In this document: in pieces, positions 9,496 through 20,454 of the stretch
How the letters are laid out: each line of letters starts with the position of its first letter
Numbering within the stretch: position 1 is the first letter of the stretch
Assembly: GCF_002953135.1 (NCBI RefSeq)
Contig: NZ_CP026372.1
Location: forward strand, 1,302,001-1,366,000
Direction: 5' to 3'
Source of the DNA: Sphingobium sp. SCG-1
GTDB taxonomy: Bacteria; Pseudomonadota; Alphaproteobacteria; Sphingomonadales; Sphingomonadaceae
DNA length: 64,000 bases
Made by a program: the position numbers and the translations under genes
Notes under the pieces: model-generated
What the model saw: only the letters and a program-made list of their open reading frames with translations
Told to the model about the DNA's origin: nothing
Database searches by the model: none

Positions 9496-9831
9496 GCTGT
9501 GGTTCCGGCGTAAACTAACAGAGGTAATGAACCTGCGTAACGATCGTTCCCGCTCTTGTCAGGCTTTGGTAGTCGAAGCGGGGGATCGGCGGGGTCGCTT
9601 GTGCAACGGTGCGGATGAAAGCGGTGCGCAGGGAGAGGATGTCCCGTCTTGCATTGGCCTCCTGCTTAGCAGGCGCATGGGAAGCAACTAATCCTTCACC
9701 ATCATGCTGAACGTGCTTCAAAATTCACCGGCGAAAGGCGCAGTGCGCACTGATGAAATGGATGCTGAAACCAATTCAGGACGATGAGGCGCGTGACAGA
9801 CACGCCCGCAAGTCTAAGGCCAGCTCCAAAG
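9496..9831. other. Intergenic stretch without a recognisable gene
   Basis: The region lies between the 5' end of the acyltransferase and the groEL terminator. Short open frames of 54-86 codons occur on both strands, but they lack a ribosome binding site and resemble no family I know. The upstream promoter of the acyltransferase must lie here; I could not assign boxes with confidence. Confidence 0.4.
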
Positions 9832-9861
9832 GAAAAGGGCCGGAAGATCGCTCTTCCGGCC
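9832..9861 (-). terminator. Rho-independent terminator of the groES-groEL operon
   Basis: On the minus strand a perfect 10-bp stem (GGCCGGAAGA with its complement TCTTCCGGCC, loop of four bases) is followed by CTTTTCC. It lies about 30 bases after the groEL stop codon. Confidence 0.85.
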
Positions 9862-9891
9862 CCAATTCGTAGCGTAAATGTAGAGCGGGAC

Positions 9892-11562
<1,671 letters not shown>

Positions 11563-11596
11563 CTATGTATTGGAGTGGGAATTCAGGGGCGGCTGA

Positions 11597-11884
11597 TTAG
11601 CCGACGATGCCCAGAATATCGCTTTCCTTCATGATGATGAGGTCTTCGCCCTCAACCTTCACTTCGGTGCCCGACCATTTGCCGAACAGGATCTTGTCGC
11701 CAGCCTTGACGTCGAGTGGCGTAACTTTGCCATCTTCGGCCTTCGTGCCGGAACCAACGGAGACGACTTCGCCTTCCTGTGGCTTTTCCTTGGCAGTGTC
11801 TGGAATGATGATGCCGCCAGCAGTCTTTGCTTCGGCTTCGATGCGACGGACCAGAACGCGGTCATGCAACGGACGGAATGCCAT
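11597..11884 (-). CDS. groS: Co-chaperonin GroES (10 kDa)
   Basis: The 95-residue protein caps the GroEL cavity. It has the family start [12 protein letters not shown], the mobile loop [12 protein letters not shown] and the end of [13 protein letters not shown] lies upstream of the ATG at 11884. It is the first gene of the operon, about 130 bases downstream of a CIRCE element. Confidence 0.99.
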   Translation of the reverse strand: MAFRPLHDRVLVRRIEAEAKTAGGIIIPDTAKEKPQEGEVVSVGSGTKAEDGKVTPLDVKAGDKILFGKWSGTEVKVEGEDLIIMKESDILGIVG

Positions 11885-12010
11885 ATATTTGCCTTTCCCT
11901 TCATGAGGGAACGCGCGACAGCGGCCCGGATGCGAGCGAACATGAAAGCCATGCTCAATACCCCCATCTCAAAGTGCCGACTCTCTCCCGCTCCCGTGAA
12001 CTTGTGTTTG

Positions 12011-12037
12011 TTAGCACTCTCCGGTGAAGAGTGCCAG
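12011..12037. promoter_or_regulatory. CIRCE operator (HrcA binding site) of groESL
   Basis: TTAGCACTC (12011-12019), nine bases, then GAGTGCCAG (12029-12037) matches the CIRCE consensus TTAGCACTC-N9-GAGTGCTAA except for two bases near the end of the right arm. HrcA repressor would bind here and release on heat stress. It lies just downstream of the minus-strand promoter, over the probable start of transcription. Confidence 0.92.
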
Positions 12038-12042
12038 CGCCA

Positions 12043-12070
12043 GATATGGCGCTCTGCCTCTGCCGGTCAA
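12043..12070 (-). promoter_or_regulatory. Probable vegetative promoter of groESL
   Basis: On the minus strand TTGACC (12070-12065) and CATATC (12048-12043) are separated by 16 bases and look like -35 and -10 boxes. The predicted start falls in the CIRCE element, as expected for HrcA repression. A perfect 7-bp inverted repeat AGCGCCA/TGGCGCT (12036-12053) also overlaps the -10 box. Confidence 0.6.
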
Positions 12071-12366
12071 GGGGAGATACAAGAAAAATGTGACAGTCCG
12101 GCGTTATGATCGGTCAAGCTGGAAGTCGTTAGGTAATGATTTGGACAGTTCAGCCAATCACATAAGTGCAGCTCACGTCGAAACCTCCGAATTGGCGGAC
12201 AGCGCTCTGGTTTGTTCGGTGAAGACCAGAGGAAAGGACAGTATGGCAGAAGAAATGAGACGCCGTTCGTGCGTGGATTGTGACTTAGTCGACGGCCACA
12301 GAAGGGTTGTCGATCGTGAAGCGACACACTATCGCCTGTTTTCAACGCATATGTGGGGAATGTGCA
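12071..12366. other. Intergenic region between groESL promoter and TetR gene
   Basis: I see no convincing gene here. It should hold the promoter of the plus-strand TetR-type regulator. An in-frame ATG at 12307 exists, but the codons between it and 12367 do not resemble the family. Confidence 0.35.
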
Positions 12367-13110
12367 ATGGCGACAGCGGCGAATGACGAAGGCAAGAGGC
12401 GACGATCGGTCGTAACTGCCGCAACGCGCATCAAGATCATGGAGGCTGCCGAACGCCTCTTTGCCGACCGGGGTATAGACGGCGTCGCGTTGCGGGAAAT
12501 CGCCGCCGCTGCGGGTCAGGGCAATAACACTGCTGTCCAATATCATTTCGGCACCAAGGAGCGGCTGGTCTACGACATCTTCGATTATCGCACCAATATG
12601 TTCGAGCCGCTGCGCCAGAAGATGCTCGACCAAGCCGAGCAAGCGGGACAGTTGAAGAACGCCCGTGTCCTTCTGGAAGTGATGTGCCTGCCGCATCTCA
12701 GCATCGCAGACGAGAATGGCGGCCACCCCTATTCGGCCTTCCTGGCGCAGTATCTCACTCGTTCACGGGCGGAGGGAATCAGGCATCCCTACGACGATCC
12801 GAAGGTTCCCGTGCCTGCGCTCCGCCGCGTAAGGCGGCTGATCGTGGAGCGCGTAAGCTATGTTCCGCCGGAGGTGCTGCGTCTGCGCGTCGGCCTGTGC
12901 AAGCTGATGTTCCTCAACATGCTGATGCGGCGCGACAGCGGTTTTCCTCTCCCCGATCAGGATATTGCTTTGCATTCGCTGGTCGATGACACACTGGAAC
13001 AGATGTCGGCGGCGTTGACAGCGCCGTACCATGATAATGGCCTGAAGCTTTTCGAAAACCTCGCCCTGCCTAAGATCAGTGAAGGGCCAGAAGTGCTTGA
13101 TGGAATTTAA
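12367..13110 (+). CDS. TetR/AcrR family transcriptional regulator
   Basis: The protein of about 247 residues has an N-terminal TetR helix-turn-helix: IKIMEAAERLFADRGIDGVALREIA, continuing into AAAGQGNNTAVQYHF, then GTKERLVYDIF. The long C-terminal ligand domain is variable. GGGGAA lies a few bases upstream of ATG 12367, which fits the family start better than 12307. The neighbours are groESL upstream and the glycosidase genes downstream on the other strand, so its target cannot be inferred. Confidence 0.85.
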   Translation: MATAANDEGKRRRSVVTAATRIKIMEAAERLFADRGIDGVALREIAAAAGQGNNTAVQYHFGTKERLVYDIFDYRTNMFEPLRQKMLDQAEQAGQLKNARVLLEVMCLPHLSIADENGGHPYSAFLAQYLTRSRAEGIRHPYDDPKVPVPALRRVRRLIVERVSYVPPEVLRLRVGLCKLMFLNMLMRRDSGFPLPDQDIALHSLVDDTLEQMSAALTAPYHDNGLKLFENLALPKISEGPEVLDGI

Positions 13111-13339
13111 CGGCGCGAAGAGGATCCGCGCGTCTCGGCCGATGTCAGCTTGAGGCGCAGCATTATTTTGCGCGTGTGTTCGAGGATCGACGCCCAATTC
13201 GAAGGCGCATCTTATTTCGGAGTTTTGTGAAGGCTCATTCGGAGGGCGAGGAGCCGTTATCGATGGCGGACTGCAAAGCGTAATGGCCCGTTTATCGGCT
13301 TCGAGTCGATGGTGGCAGCAATGGAAAGAGGCAGGGGTC

Positions 13340-14386
13340 TCAACGCTTCCGCAGGGGTGCAGGAATGCGAAGCGCGGAGGACGCTGGAACAGGGAAAAGG
13401 GGTTGCCCTTTGGCGGACCATTCGATCCGCTGAATGCGCGGAGAGCGCTGCGACGTACATTTCATGTCCGGGGCAGGGTTGGCGTGATAGACGATCCACG
13501 TTTCACGTCCATCCGGCGCGGTGAAGAAGCCATTGTGCCCCGGCGCATAGACGCCTTGGTCAGGTGCCTTGGCCATCACCGGCTTCGGCGCCTTGATCCA
13601 GGCAGCGGGATCAAGGGGATCGCTGCCGGGTCGTGCGCTGAGTAGCCCGATGGCGTAATCGTCCGACCAGCAGGCGCTGGCGGAATAGCTGAGGAATAGA
13701 TCTCCTTTGGGTCCGATCAGAAATTCCGGACCTTCAAGGATCTGACGTCCTCCGCGACGTTCCCAATCCAGATCGGGGCGAGCGATGATGCTTTCCCTGC
13801 CGACCAGCGTCCACGGGTTAGCCATCTCCACAATCGCCAGGACGCTGTCAGGTCCGACGTAGGGCGAATAGACAAAATACCGTTTGCCCCGATAAGCGAA
13901 GGTTGTGCCATCGATACCAGTATGGGCCGTCTCCAGACGACCGCGATCGATCCATTTACCCTGCGTCGGATCGCGGCTGACATTCTCCAGCACGAAAACG
14001 CCGCGATGCGCGTCATCGTCGTGCCCGGCCTCGGCCGCCGTGTAGTAGATGTACCATGCCTTCCCGATCCGATGGAGTTCGGGCGCCCATATCGATTGTG
14101 CGTTGAGGCCCGTTGCTGGTGGCGTCCACACAGTCGTCTCAGCGGCGTCCGACAGGCGCGAGAGATCCTTCGTTTTGCGGATGGCAATGCGATTGCCAAG
14201 CGTGTTCATGTAAAAATAGGTGTCGCCGCTGCGCACGATCCAGGGATCTGGCCCAGAGGGCAGGAGCGGGTTGGTGAAAGTCGCCGCGGATTTGTCGTTC
14301 CGGGCCGGCAACGGCGACACGAGCATCATACCAAGGCCCGTCGCCACGGCGAAGGCGACTTTCAATGGGAAGAACTTCAAGGCCAT
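13340..14386 (-). CDS. Secreted glycoside hydrolase family 43 enzyme
   Basis: This 348-residue protein has an N-terminal hydrophobic export signal. A five-bladed beta-propeller of the GH43 type follows: SGPDPWIVRSGDTYFYMNT carries the probable general base Asp, and LEGPEFLIGP carries the probable acid Glu. GH43 enzymes release arabinose, xylose or galactose from plant polysaccharides. GCGAGG precedes the ATG, and the gene lies 6 bases after the related upstream propeller gene. It is probably the last gene of the operon that starts with the sugar dehydrogenase at 16440. Confidence 0.87.
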   Translation of the reverse strand: MALKFFPLKVAFAVATGLGMMLVSPLPARNDKSAATFTNPLLPSGPDPWIVRSGDTYFYMNTLGNRIAIRKTKDLSRLSDAAETTVWTPPATGLNAQSIWAPELHRIGKAWYIYYTAAEAGHDDDAHRGVFVLENVSRDPTQGKWIDRGRLETAHTGIDGTTFAYRGKRYFVYSPYVGPDSVLAIVEMANPWTLVGRESIIARPDLDWERRGGRQILEGPEFLIGPKGDLFLSYSASACWSDDYAIGLLSARPGSDPLDPAAWIKAPKPVMAKAPDQGVYAPGHNGFFTAPDGRETWIVYHANPAPDMKCTSQRSPRIQRIEWSAKGQPLFPVPASSALRIPAPLRKR

Positions 14387-14392
14387 CCTCGC

Positions 14393-15436
14393 TTAATTCG
14401 CGGCGAAAGCAGCAACGATGGCGTCATATTGCGCACGGGAGATGCCGATCATCGACCCGTGACGCACGCCGGGAGGCATCTCAAAACGATTCCACTCAGG
14501 AACGCCACTGTTGCCTGATACCTGAAACCATGGACCTTCAAGTCGTGGTGCCATCGACAGGCCGTAGCTCGTGCCAGCATATTGCTCGTAGTACAGCATC
14601 CAGTCCTTGCCATTGGGCGCGCGGATGATCGTCGGCGCCTCGCGGAAATTCGGGCTGAGCGGCGGACCGGGCAGTGGATAGGGACCGAGCAGCTTGGCCG
14701 CGCAACTCATCCGTACCGTCTTGCCCGTCGTCCATTCGTAAGAGGGATAACGTTCGTCCTTGATGATCGCGCAATAGCCGCCTTTGTCGTTAGGCTGGAT
14801 AATCGTGTCGATCGTTGCCATGTCCCATGCGAACAGGCGGCGGGGGCCGACCGGAAAACTCTTAAGATCCTTGGATTGTACATAAAGGGTTCGCTGACTG
14901 CCCCAGTATCGCTCGGGATCTTCCTTCGATCCCTCCAGGCTCGGCGTATGCCACGTCAGCAGGAACTGGCCGGACGGCTTGTCGAAGAACAGTTTCGGCG
15001 CACCGATGCGCTGGAGCGTAGTGGGATAGCCGGGAATGCCCTTCAAATTGGGCTGATAAGTGCCGTAGGGCGTCCAGCGTATCAGATCGTCCGACACCCA
15101 GAAGCGGATCAAAGGATCGTCGTCACCCTTGTTGCCGACCAGATAATAACGTCCGTCTCCGCCCTGCGCGACAGAGGCATGACCATGGTAGTCAGCAGAA
15201 ACCGGCTTTCCGCCGTTAACTTCTTTCCAGTGCAGGCCATCCAGACTGACGGAATAGAAGAGGACGCCATATTTCGCTTTGGTCATGTGCAAGAACAAAT
15301 AGGCCTTGGACGGATCGACATAGGGCGTGACCGGTCCGCCCGGAGCTACCTGCGCTGTTACGCTGGAGCCTCCAAGGGCGCCTATCGTCAGGGCCAATGC
15401 CAATCCGGCTCGCGCCATGGATTTCCTCAAGACCAT
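14393..15436 (-). CDS. Secreted beta-propeller glycosidase (GH43-like)
   Basis: This protein of about 347 residues has a signal peptide ending near SSVTAQ, followed by repeated propeller motifs: GHASVAQGGDGRYYLV, LIRFWVSDDLIRWTPYG, QRIGAPKLFFD, FREAPTIIRAPNG. The layout fits GH43 or the related GH43-like arabinosidase families. ATG 15436 has GGAGAGG upstream, while the TTG at 15439 is not needed. It sits between the sugar dehydrogenase (56-base gap) and the second GH43 gene (6-base gap), so all three are probably cotranscribed. Its bond specificity cannot be told from sequence. Confidence 0.78.
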   Translation of the reverse strand: MVLRKSMARAGLALALTIGALGGSSVTAQVAPGGPVTPYVDPSKAYLFLHMTKAKYGVLFYSVSLDGLHWKEVNGGKPVSADYHGHASVAQGGDGRYYLVGNKGDDDPLIRFWVSDDLIRWTPYGTYQPNLKGIPGYPTTLQRIGAPKLFFDKPSGQFLLTWHTPSLEGSKEDPERYWGSQRTLYVQSKDLKSFPVGPRRLFAWDMATIDTIIQPNDKGGYCAIIKDERYPSYEWTTGKTVRMSCAAKLLGPYPLPGPPLSPNFREAPTIIRAPNGKDWMLYYEQYAGTSYGLSMAPRLEGPWFQVSGNSGVPEWNRFEMPPGVRHGSMIGISRAQYDAIVAAFAAN

Positions 15437-15495
15437 CAATCCTCTCCAGATAACAATTAAGCTATAAATATGATATTTACGAGATGTCTAGCTGC

Positions 15496-16440
15496 TTAGA
15501 AGGCGAATGCGGGCGCTTGTCCTCGATGCGTTACGAGGAACACATCGGCTACCAGTTGCAGCGGGCGGAGATCGACATCACTTCGCTGTGTGCGGACAAG
15601 TGTTGCGAATTGCGCATAAAGCCTGGGATACTCTCCTGCCTCCTCACGCAATAACTGCTCCACATCGTTCAGGAACAGGCGCTTGCCCCCTTCGGTGAGC
15701 CGAACAGTGCCTGAGTCTGTCACGATCTCCATGGTCCAGATCTGCTCCCCGGTTTTCAGGAAATCCAGATGAAGCATGACCGGGGCATCGCGACCCAGGC
15801 GCATTACGATGCGGGCGGATATCGGCGACGCGCGATTTGCGGGAACCATGATAGTGCCGGACTCCACGATGAGATCGTCCGGCAGGATCGCAGTTGCAAT
15901 CGACAGCGCATTGATGCCGGGATCGAACACGCCGAAACCCCCGGAATCAAGAATCCAGTCCTGGCCGGGGTGCCAGACGCGGATGTCCTCGCACCATTCG
16001 ATCGTGGCTCCAGAGATGGTGCGGTTCGCCAGGCAAGATCGCGCTGCATCTACGCCTGCGGCTTCACGAGAGTGCCAACTGGCGAATAAAGTGACTCCAC
16101 GCGCTTTGGCCGCGTGCTGCAATGCCAAGACCTCAGCCACTGTCGCGCCGGGAGGCTTCTCGATCATCACGTGCTTGCCAGCCATGATCGCCGCCAGTGC
16201 GATGCGGTCGCGCCCGCCAGGCGGAGTGCAGATCGAAACAGCGTCGAGCGGCGGCCCGGCGGTCAGCATGTCCTCAACACTGTCAAAATTCGGAACGCCT
16301 TCCAGTGTCGCGTGTCGGCTTGCCGCAGCCACCAGGGTAAATTCGGGGGAGGCAGCGATAGCGGGCAAATGCTGATCGCGTGCAATCTTGCCGATGCCGA
16401 CAATGCCGAGCCGGATAGGCACCGCCTGGTCACCGCTCAT
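15496..16440 (-). CDS. D-galactose/L-arabinose 1-dehydrogenase (Gfo/Idh/MocA family)
   Basis: This 314-residue NAD(P)-dependent enzyme oxidises the anomeric carbon of an aldose to an aldonolactone. It closely resembles the Azospirillum L-arabinose 1-dehydrogenase and bacterial D-galactose dehydrogenases. Shared features are the LGIVGIGKIARDQHLPAI Rossmann start, EKPPGAT with the catalytic lysine near 95, WHPGQDWI, GGFGVFDPGINALSI, and a C-terminal DVDLRPLQLVADVFL. Family enzymes often use both galactose and arabinose. With dgoK and dgoA in the same locus, galactose is the better-supported substrate. It is first in the minus-strand operon and divergent from the dehydratase. Confidence 0.87.
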   Translation of the reverse strand: MSGDQAVPIRLGIVGIGKIARDQHLPAIAASPEFTLVAAASRHATLEGVPNFDSVEDMLTAGPPLDAVSICTPPGGRDRIALAAIMAGKHVMIEKPPGATVAEVLALQHAAKARGVTLFASWHSREAAGVDAARSCLANRTISGATIEWCEDIRVWHPGQDWILDSGGFGVFDPGINALSIATAILPDDLIVESGTIMVPANRASPISARIVMRLGRDAPVMLHLDFLKTGEQIWTMEIVTDSGTVRLTEGGKRLFLNDVEQLLREEAGEYPRLYAQFATLVRTQRSDVDLRPLQLVADVFLVTHRGQAPAFAF

Positions 16441-16594
16441 ACGGAGGCCCTTATACGTGCCATCTTACTCGATCTACGCATCTTCGCACCTTCCATTTTC
16501 TTTTATCCGATAAATAGGCTTTCTATAGGTCATTCTCTGCGCTATCAATCTTAAAAGAAGCCGAACATTTGACGGCGGGCAGAAGGAGGGGAGC

Positions 16595-16639
16595 ATGATC
16601 GGCCATATTGTGACGCAGGGCGGAGGGTATCGCTTGTGA
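16595..16639 (+). CDS. Possible 14-residue leader ORF ahead of the aldonate dehydratase
   Basis: ATG at 16595 follows a strong AGAAGGAGGGG and encodes [14 protein letters not shown]. Its TGA (16637-16639) overlaps the GTG start of the dehydratase (16636-16638). This could be a translationally coupled leader. Chance is also possible for such a short frame, and the dehydratase has its own GGAGGG nearer its start. Confidence 0.3.
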   Translation: MIGHIVTQGGGYRL

Positions 16640-18426
16640 GTGATGCTCCTTCAAAACTCCGATCGCGCGCATGGTTCGATAACACCGAAAATCCCGACAT
16701 GACGGCGCTCTATATCGAGCGTTATCTGAACTACGGTTTGAGCCTGGAGGAGCTCCAATCCAACCGTCCCATCATTGGTATCGCTCAATCGGGATCAGAT
16801 CTCGTGCCGTGCAACCGCCATCATATTGTATTGGCGGATCGTGTTCGGGATGGCATCCGCGAAGCGGGGGGTATTCCCATCGAATTTCCCACGCATCCCC
16901 TACAGGAAACCGGCAAGCGTCCGACCGCCGGACTCGACCGTAACCTTGCCTATCTATCTTTAGTCGAAGTGCTGTTCGGATATCCGCTTGATGGAGTGGT
17001 GTTGACGATCGGGTGCGATAAAACGACGCCTTCTGCACTGATGGCGGCGGCAACGGTGAACATTCCGGCCATTGCGTTGTCGGTCGGACCGATGCTGAAC
17101 GGCTGGCACAAGGGCGAGCGCACCGGGTCGGGCACGATCGTGTGGAAAGCGCGTGAAATGCTTGCTGCCGGTGAGATCGACTATAAGGGCTTTATCGAAC
17201 TTGTTGCCTCTTCGGCCCCATCGACGGGCTTCTGCAACACGATGGGCACTGCTACGACGATGAACTCGCTGACTGAGGCATTGGGCATGTCGCTGCCTGG
17301 CTCGGCCGCCATTCCCGCGCCATATCGTGATCGTCAGCAATGTGCATGGGAAACCGGCCGCCGGATCGTCGAAATGGTGCGGGCTGATCGCAAGCCTTCG
17401 GATATCCTCACGCGTCCGGCCTTCCTCAACGCGATCAAGGTGAACTCTGCGATCGGCGGGTCCACCAATGCGCCAATCCATCTGAACGCGATCGCGCGGC
17501 ATGTCGGGGTCGATCTTACGCTGGCGGACTGGGAAGAAGCGGGCGCCGACGTGCCCTTGATCGTCAATCTGCAACCGGCCGGAGATTATTTAGGCGAGGA
17601 TTATTATCGCGCAGGCGGCGTGCCGGCAGTGATGGGCATGCTGCTCAAGGCAGGGCTGATTGATGGTGATGCGATGGCATGTAACGGCAGGACGGTTGCC
17701 GAGAATGTCGGTGATAAGTCAACCGAGGATGTCGATGTCATACGCACTCTGGAGGAACCGCTTAAGCAGGCGGCGGGATTGTCGGTGTTTACCGGCAATA
17801 TGTTCGACGGGGCGGTTATGAAACTGAGCGTCATTTCGGACGAGTTTCGCGCGCGTTACCTGCGCAACCCCGATGATCCGGATGCGTTCGAGGGTCGGGT
17901 CGTCGTCTTTGACGGACCGGAAGATTATCATCGTCGCATCGACGATCCTGATCTCGATATCGACGAAAGCACCGTGCTTATCATGCGCGGGGCAGGGCCA
18001 GTAGGCTATCCGGGCGGTGCGGAGGTCGTCAACATGCGACCGTCCGCTGCGCTCATCCGTGCCGGGGTTCATGCACTGCCGTGTATCGGCGATGGCAGGC
18101 AGTCGGGCACAAGCGGCTCGCCCTCGATCCTCAATGCCTCGCCCGAAGCGGCGGTGGGTGGGGGACTTGCCCTTGCGCAAACCGGCGACAAGATTCGCAT
18201 TGATTTGCAAAAACGCCGTGTCGACCTGCTCGTGACAGATGAGGAGATGATGCGGCGAAGAGATGCGCTCGCCGCTCAAGAGCAAGAACTGGCACCGCCA
18301 TCGCAGACGCCGTGGCAGGAAATTCAGCGCGCCCTGGTCGGCCAGTTCGACACGGGTGCCGTACTCGAAAGCGCCGTAAAATATCAGCGGATTGCACAAG
18401 CGGGTCTGCCCCGCGACAGTCACTGA
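16636..18426 (+). CDS. IlvD/Edd family aldonate dehydratase (galactonate/arabinonate/xylonate type)
   Basis: The 596-residue [Fe-S] dehydratase converts a sugar acid to its 2-keto-3-deoxy form. It aligns by eye along its length with Caulobacter xylonate dehydratase Xyl[19 protein letters not shown] near the start, [36 protein letters not shown], and a [16 protein letters not shown] block. The cysteines in PCNR, GCDK and FCNT fit the cluster ligands. Here it probably dehydrates D-galactonate, filling the step usually done by enolase-family DgoD; L-arabinonate is also possible. The GTG start at 16636 has GGAGGG upstream. The next gene begins on the last base of its stop codon. Confidence 0.87.
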   Translation: MSDAPSKLRSRAWFDNTENPDMTALYIERYLNYGLSLEELQSNRPIIGIAQSGSDLVPCNRHHIVLADRVRDGIREAGGIPIEFPTHPLQETGKRPTAGLDRNLAYLSLVEVLFGYPLDGVVLTIGCDKTTPSALMAAATVNIPAIALSVGPMLNGWHKGERTGSGTIVWKAREMLAAGEIDYKGFIELVASSAPSTGFCNTMGTATTMNSLTEALGMSLPGSAAIPAPYRDRQQCAWETGRRIVEMVRADRKPSDILTRPAFLNAIKVNSAIGGSTNAPIHLNAIARHVGVDLTLADWEEAGADVPLIVNLQPAGDYLGEDYYRAGGVPAVMGMLLKAGLIDGDAMACNGRTVAENVGDKSTEDVDVIRTLEEPLKQAAGLSVFTGNMFDGAVMKLSVISDEFRARYLRNPDDPDAFEGRVVVFDGPEDYHRRIDDPDLDIDESTVLIMRGAGPVGYPGGAEVVNMRPSAALIRAGVHALPCIGDGRQSGTSGSPSILNASPEAAVGGGLALAQTGDKIRIDLQKRRVDLLVTDEEMMRRRDALAAQEQELAPPSQTPWQEIQRALVGQFDTGAVLESAVKYQRIAQAGLPRDSH

Positions 18427-19274
18427 TGTTACTGCGCACGATCACGCGCGATCGCCGCGATCTGCTGGGCGAAGGCCTGATGTGGTCCGCACGCCAGAAT
18501 GCGGTCTACTGGACCGATATTCTCGGGCAGCGCGTCAACCGACTGCTGCTCGATAGCGACCAAGTCGATAGCTGGAAGATGCCGGGGACGATCGGCTGGG
18601 TTGTCGAACGGGAGGATGCCCCTGGCTTCGTGGCCGGCCTGGATCGCCGGATCGTCACGCTGACGCTCGACCCGTTGACCATCGGGACTCTTGCCGATCC
18701 CGATCGTGCCGGCAACCGCATGAACGATGCCAAAGCGGATGCCGCCGGTCGCATCTGGTTCGGCACGATGTCGATGGATGGAGCGCAGCCTACTGGCGCT
18801 TTTTATCGTCTTGATGCTGATGGAGCAGTTGCTCGCGTGGATGATGGATACCGTATCGCCAACGGCCCAGCCATTTCGCCTGACGGGCGCACGCTATTCC
18901 ACACCGACAGCGGCCTTCGCACCGTCTACCGTTTCGCGATCGGCAACGATGGATCTTTGGGCGACCGCGAAATATTCATTCGGTTTGAGGACGACTGGGG
19001 CGATCCTGACGGCATGACATTGGACGCTGACGGCGGGCTGTGGATCGCGTGTTGGGGGGCAGGCTGCGTGATGCGCTTTACGCCGGAGGGCCGACGGGAC
19101 AGATCGATTACGCTTCCGACGTCGCAGGTCAGCAATTGTATTTTTGCCGGAGAGAGGCTCGACATGATGTTTGTGACTTCGGCGTCGGACGGCGTGAACG
19201 ATTCCCAAGCTGGAGCGCTGTTCGAGGTCGATCCTGGCTGTATCGGAACGCCCACTCGGCGTTACCACGGATAA
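18426..19274 (+). CDS. SMP-30/gluconolactonase family sugar lactonase
   Basis: The 282-residue product opens the aldonolactone made by the sugar dehydrogenase, giving the acid used by the dehydratase. It has SMP-30 propeller marks: LGEGLMWSARQNAVYWTDI with the metal-binding Glu, RMNDAKADAAGRIWFGTM, the IANGPAISPDGRTLFHTDS block, and WGDPDGMTLDADGGLWIA. The ATG at 18426 overlaps the dehydratase stop (TGATG), which indicates translational coupling. A longer in-frame start at 18312 lies inside the dehydratase and is rejected. Confidence 0.9.
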   Translation: MLLRTITRDRRDLLGEGLMWSARQNAVYWTDILGQRVNRLLLDSDQVDSWKMPGTIGWVVEREDAPGFVAGLDRRIVTLTLDPLTIGTLADPDRAGNRMNDAKADAAGRIWFGTMSMDGAQPTGAFYRLDADGAVARVDDGYRIANGPAISPDGRTLFHTDSGLRTVYRFAIGNDGSLGDREIFIRFEDDWGDPDGMTLDADGGLWIACWGAGCVMRFTPEGRRDRSITLPTSQVSNCIFAGERLDMMFVTSASDGVNDSQAGALFEVDPGCIGTPTRRYHG

Positions 19275-19285
19275 ACGAGGAGAGC

Positions 19286-20437
19286 ATGATGACACGAGGC
19301 AACAGCCTTGCCGTGGCAGCCAGTATGCTGGCGATGGCCCTGACCAACTCTGCGCTTGCAGGTGAAGCGAAGGAGACGAACTTTGGCACCTTGCCCGATG
19401 GGCGGTCGGTCGCAGCGGTGACGCTGACCAATGGGCATGGCGTTTCGGCTCGCATCATTGCGCTCGGAGCGTCGCTACAGTCCGTTATTCTGCCGGACCG
19501 TAACGGTAAGCCAGCCGACGTCGCGATCGGCTACGACACGCTGGACGGCTATGTTGCCAAGCCGGAATTTTTCGGCGCCACGGTCGGTCGCGTGGCCAAT
19601 CGTGTCGCCGGCGGGCGCTTTACTTTTGATGGGCGAGTGTATCGGACCCCTGTGAACAATGGGCCTAATTCACTGCACGGCGGCACCAAGGGATTCGATA
19701 AAGTTCTGTGGGACGTGGTTGAGACGAAGAGCGGTTCCACTGCCTCAGTTACCCTGCGTTACATCAGTCCCGATGGCGATATGGGCTATCCTGGTACACT
19801 CACGACATTCGCCACCTATGCGCTGGACGACCTCGATCAGTTAACGATTGAATATCGGGCGACGACCGACAAGCCGACCCTCGTCAACATTTCCAATCAC
19901 GCGTATTGGAACCTGGCAGGTGCCGGGTCGCCTGGGGGAGCGATGGGGCATGTCGTGACCATTCCGGCAGCGCGCTATACGCCAACCGACGCCGTTGCAA
20001 TTCCGACCGGGGACTTGCCAAGCGTGACAGGCACGGTGTTCGATTTCCGCGAGCCTCATGCCGTGGGCGATCGGGTGCGCGATGGGCGCGACCGGCAGAT
20101 CATCTATGGACGGGGCTACGATCATAATTGGGTTGTGGAGGACGCTGTGACGGCCAAGCCGCACCTTATGGCCAAGGTGGCGGAACCAGTGTCCGGACGC
20201 GGCTTCGAACTGTGGTCCAACCAGCCGGGCCTACAATTTTATTCGGGCAACTTCTTCGATGGAACGGTCGTCGGCAAAGGCGGGCAGATCTATCGCATGG
20301 GCGATGCCATTGTGATGGAGCCGCAACTGTTTCCGGACGCGCCAAACCAGCCCAATTTCCCATCTGCACGGCTCGATCCCGGCCAGACATATCGTAACGT
20401 CATCATCTACAAATTCACTACTGGCGCGAAGCGCTAG
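19286..20437 (+). CDS. galM: Aldose 1-epimerase (mutarotase) with export signal
   Basis: The product of about 383 residues interconverts alpha and beta anomers of galactose or similar sugars. Catalytic blocks are visible: RVANRVAGGRFTF, NNGPNSLHGG, SNHAYWNL (catalytic His) and YDHNWV. The C-terminal part carries YSGNFF and MEPQLFPDAPN. The first residues form a signal peptide ending in SALAGEA, so it probably works in the periplasm. CGAGGAGAGC precedes ATG 19286 (ATG 19289 is also possible). It lies 11 bases after the lactonase gene. Confidence 0.92.
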   Translation: MMTRGNSLAVAASMLAMALTNSALAGEAKETNFGTLPDGRSVAAVTLTNGHGVSARIIALGASLQSVILPDRNGKPADVAIGYDTLDGYVAKPEFFGATVGRVANRVAGGRFTFDGRVYRTPVNNGPNSLHGGTKGFDKVLWDVVETKSGSTASVTLRYISPDGDMGYPGTLTTFATYALDDLDQLTIEYRATTDKPTLVNISNHAYWNLAGAGSPGGAMGHVVTIPAARYTPTDAVAIPTGDLPSVTGTVFDFREPHAVGDRVRDGRDRQIIYGRGYDHNWVVEDAVTAKPHLMAKVAEPVSGRGFELWSNQPGLQFYSGNFFDGTVVGKGGQIYRMGDAIVMEPQLFPDAPNQPNFPSARLDPGQTYRNVIIYKFTTGAKR

Positions 20438-20454
20438 CTTCTCGGAGGAACATC

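Noticed and set aside
9515..9721. A 68-codon minus-strand frame in the groEL-acyltransferase gap
   Set aside because: No ribosome binding site and no recognisable domain; it could be a gene remnant but nothing supports that.
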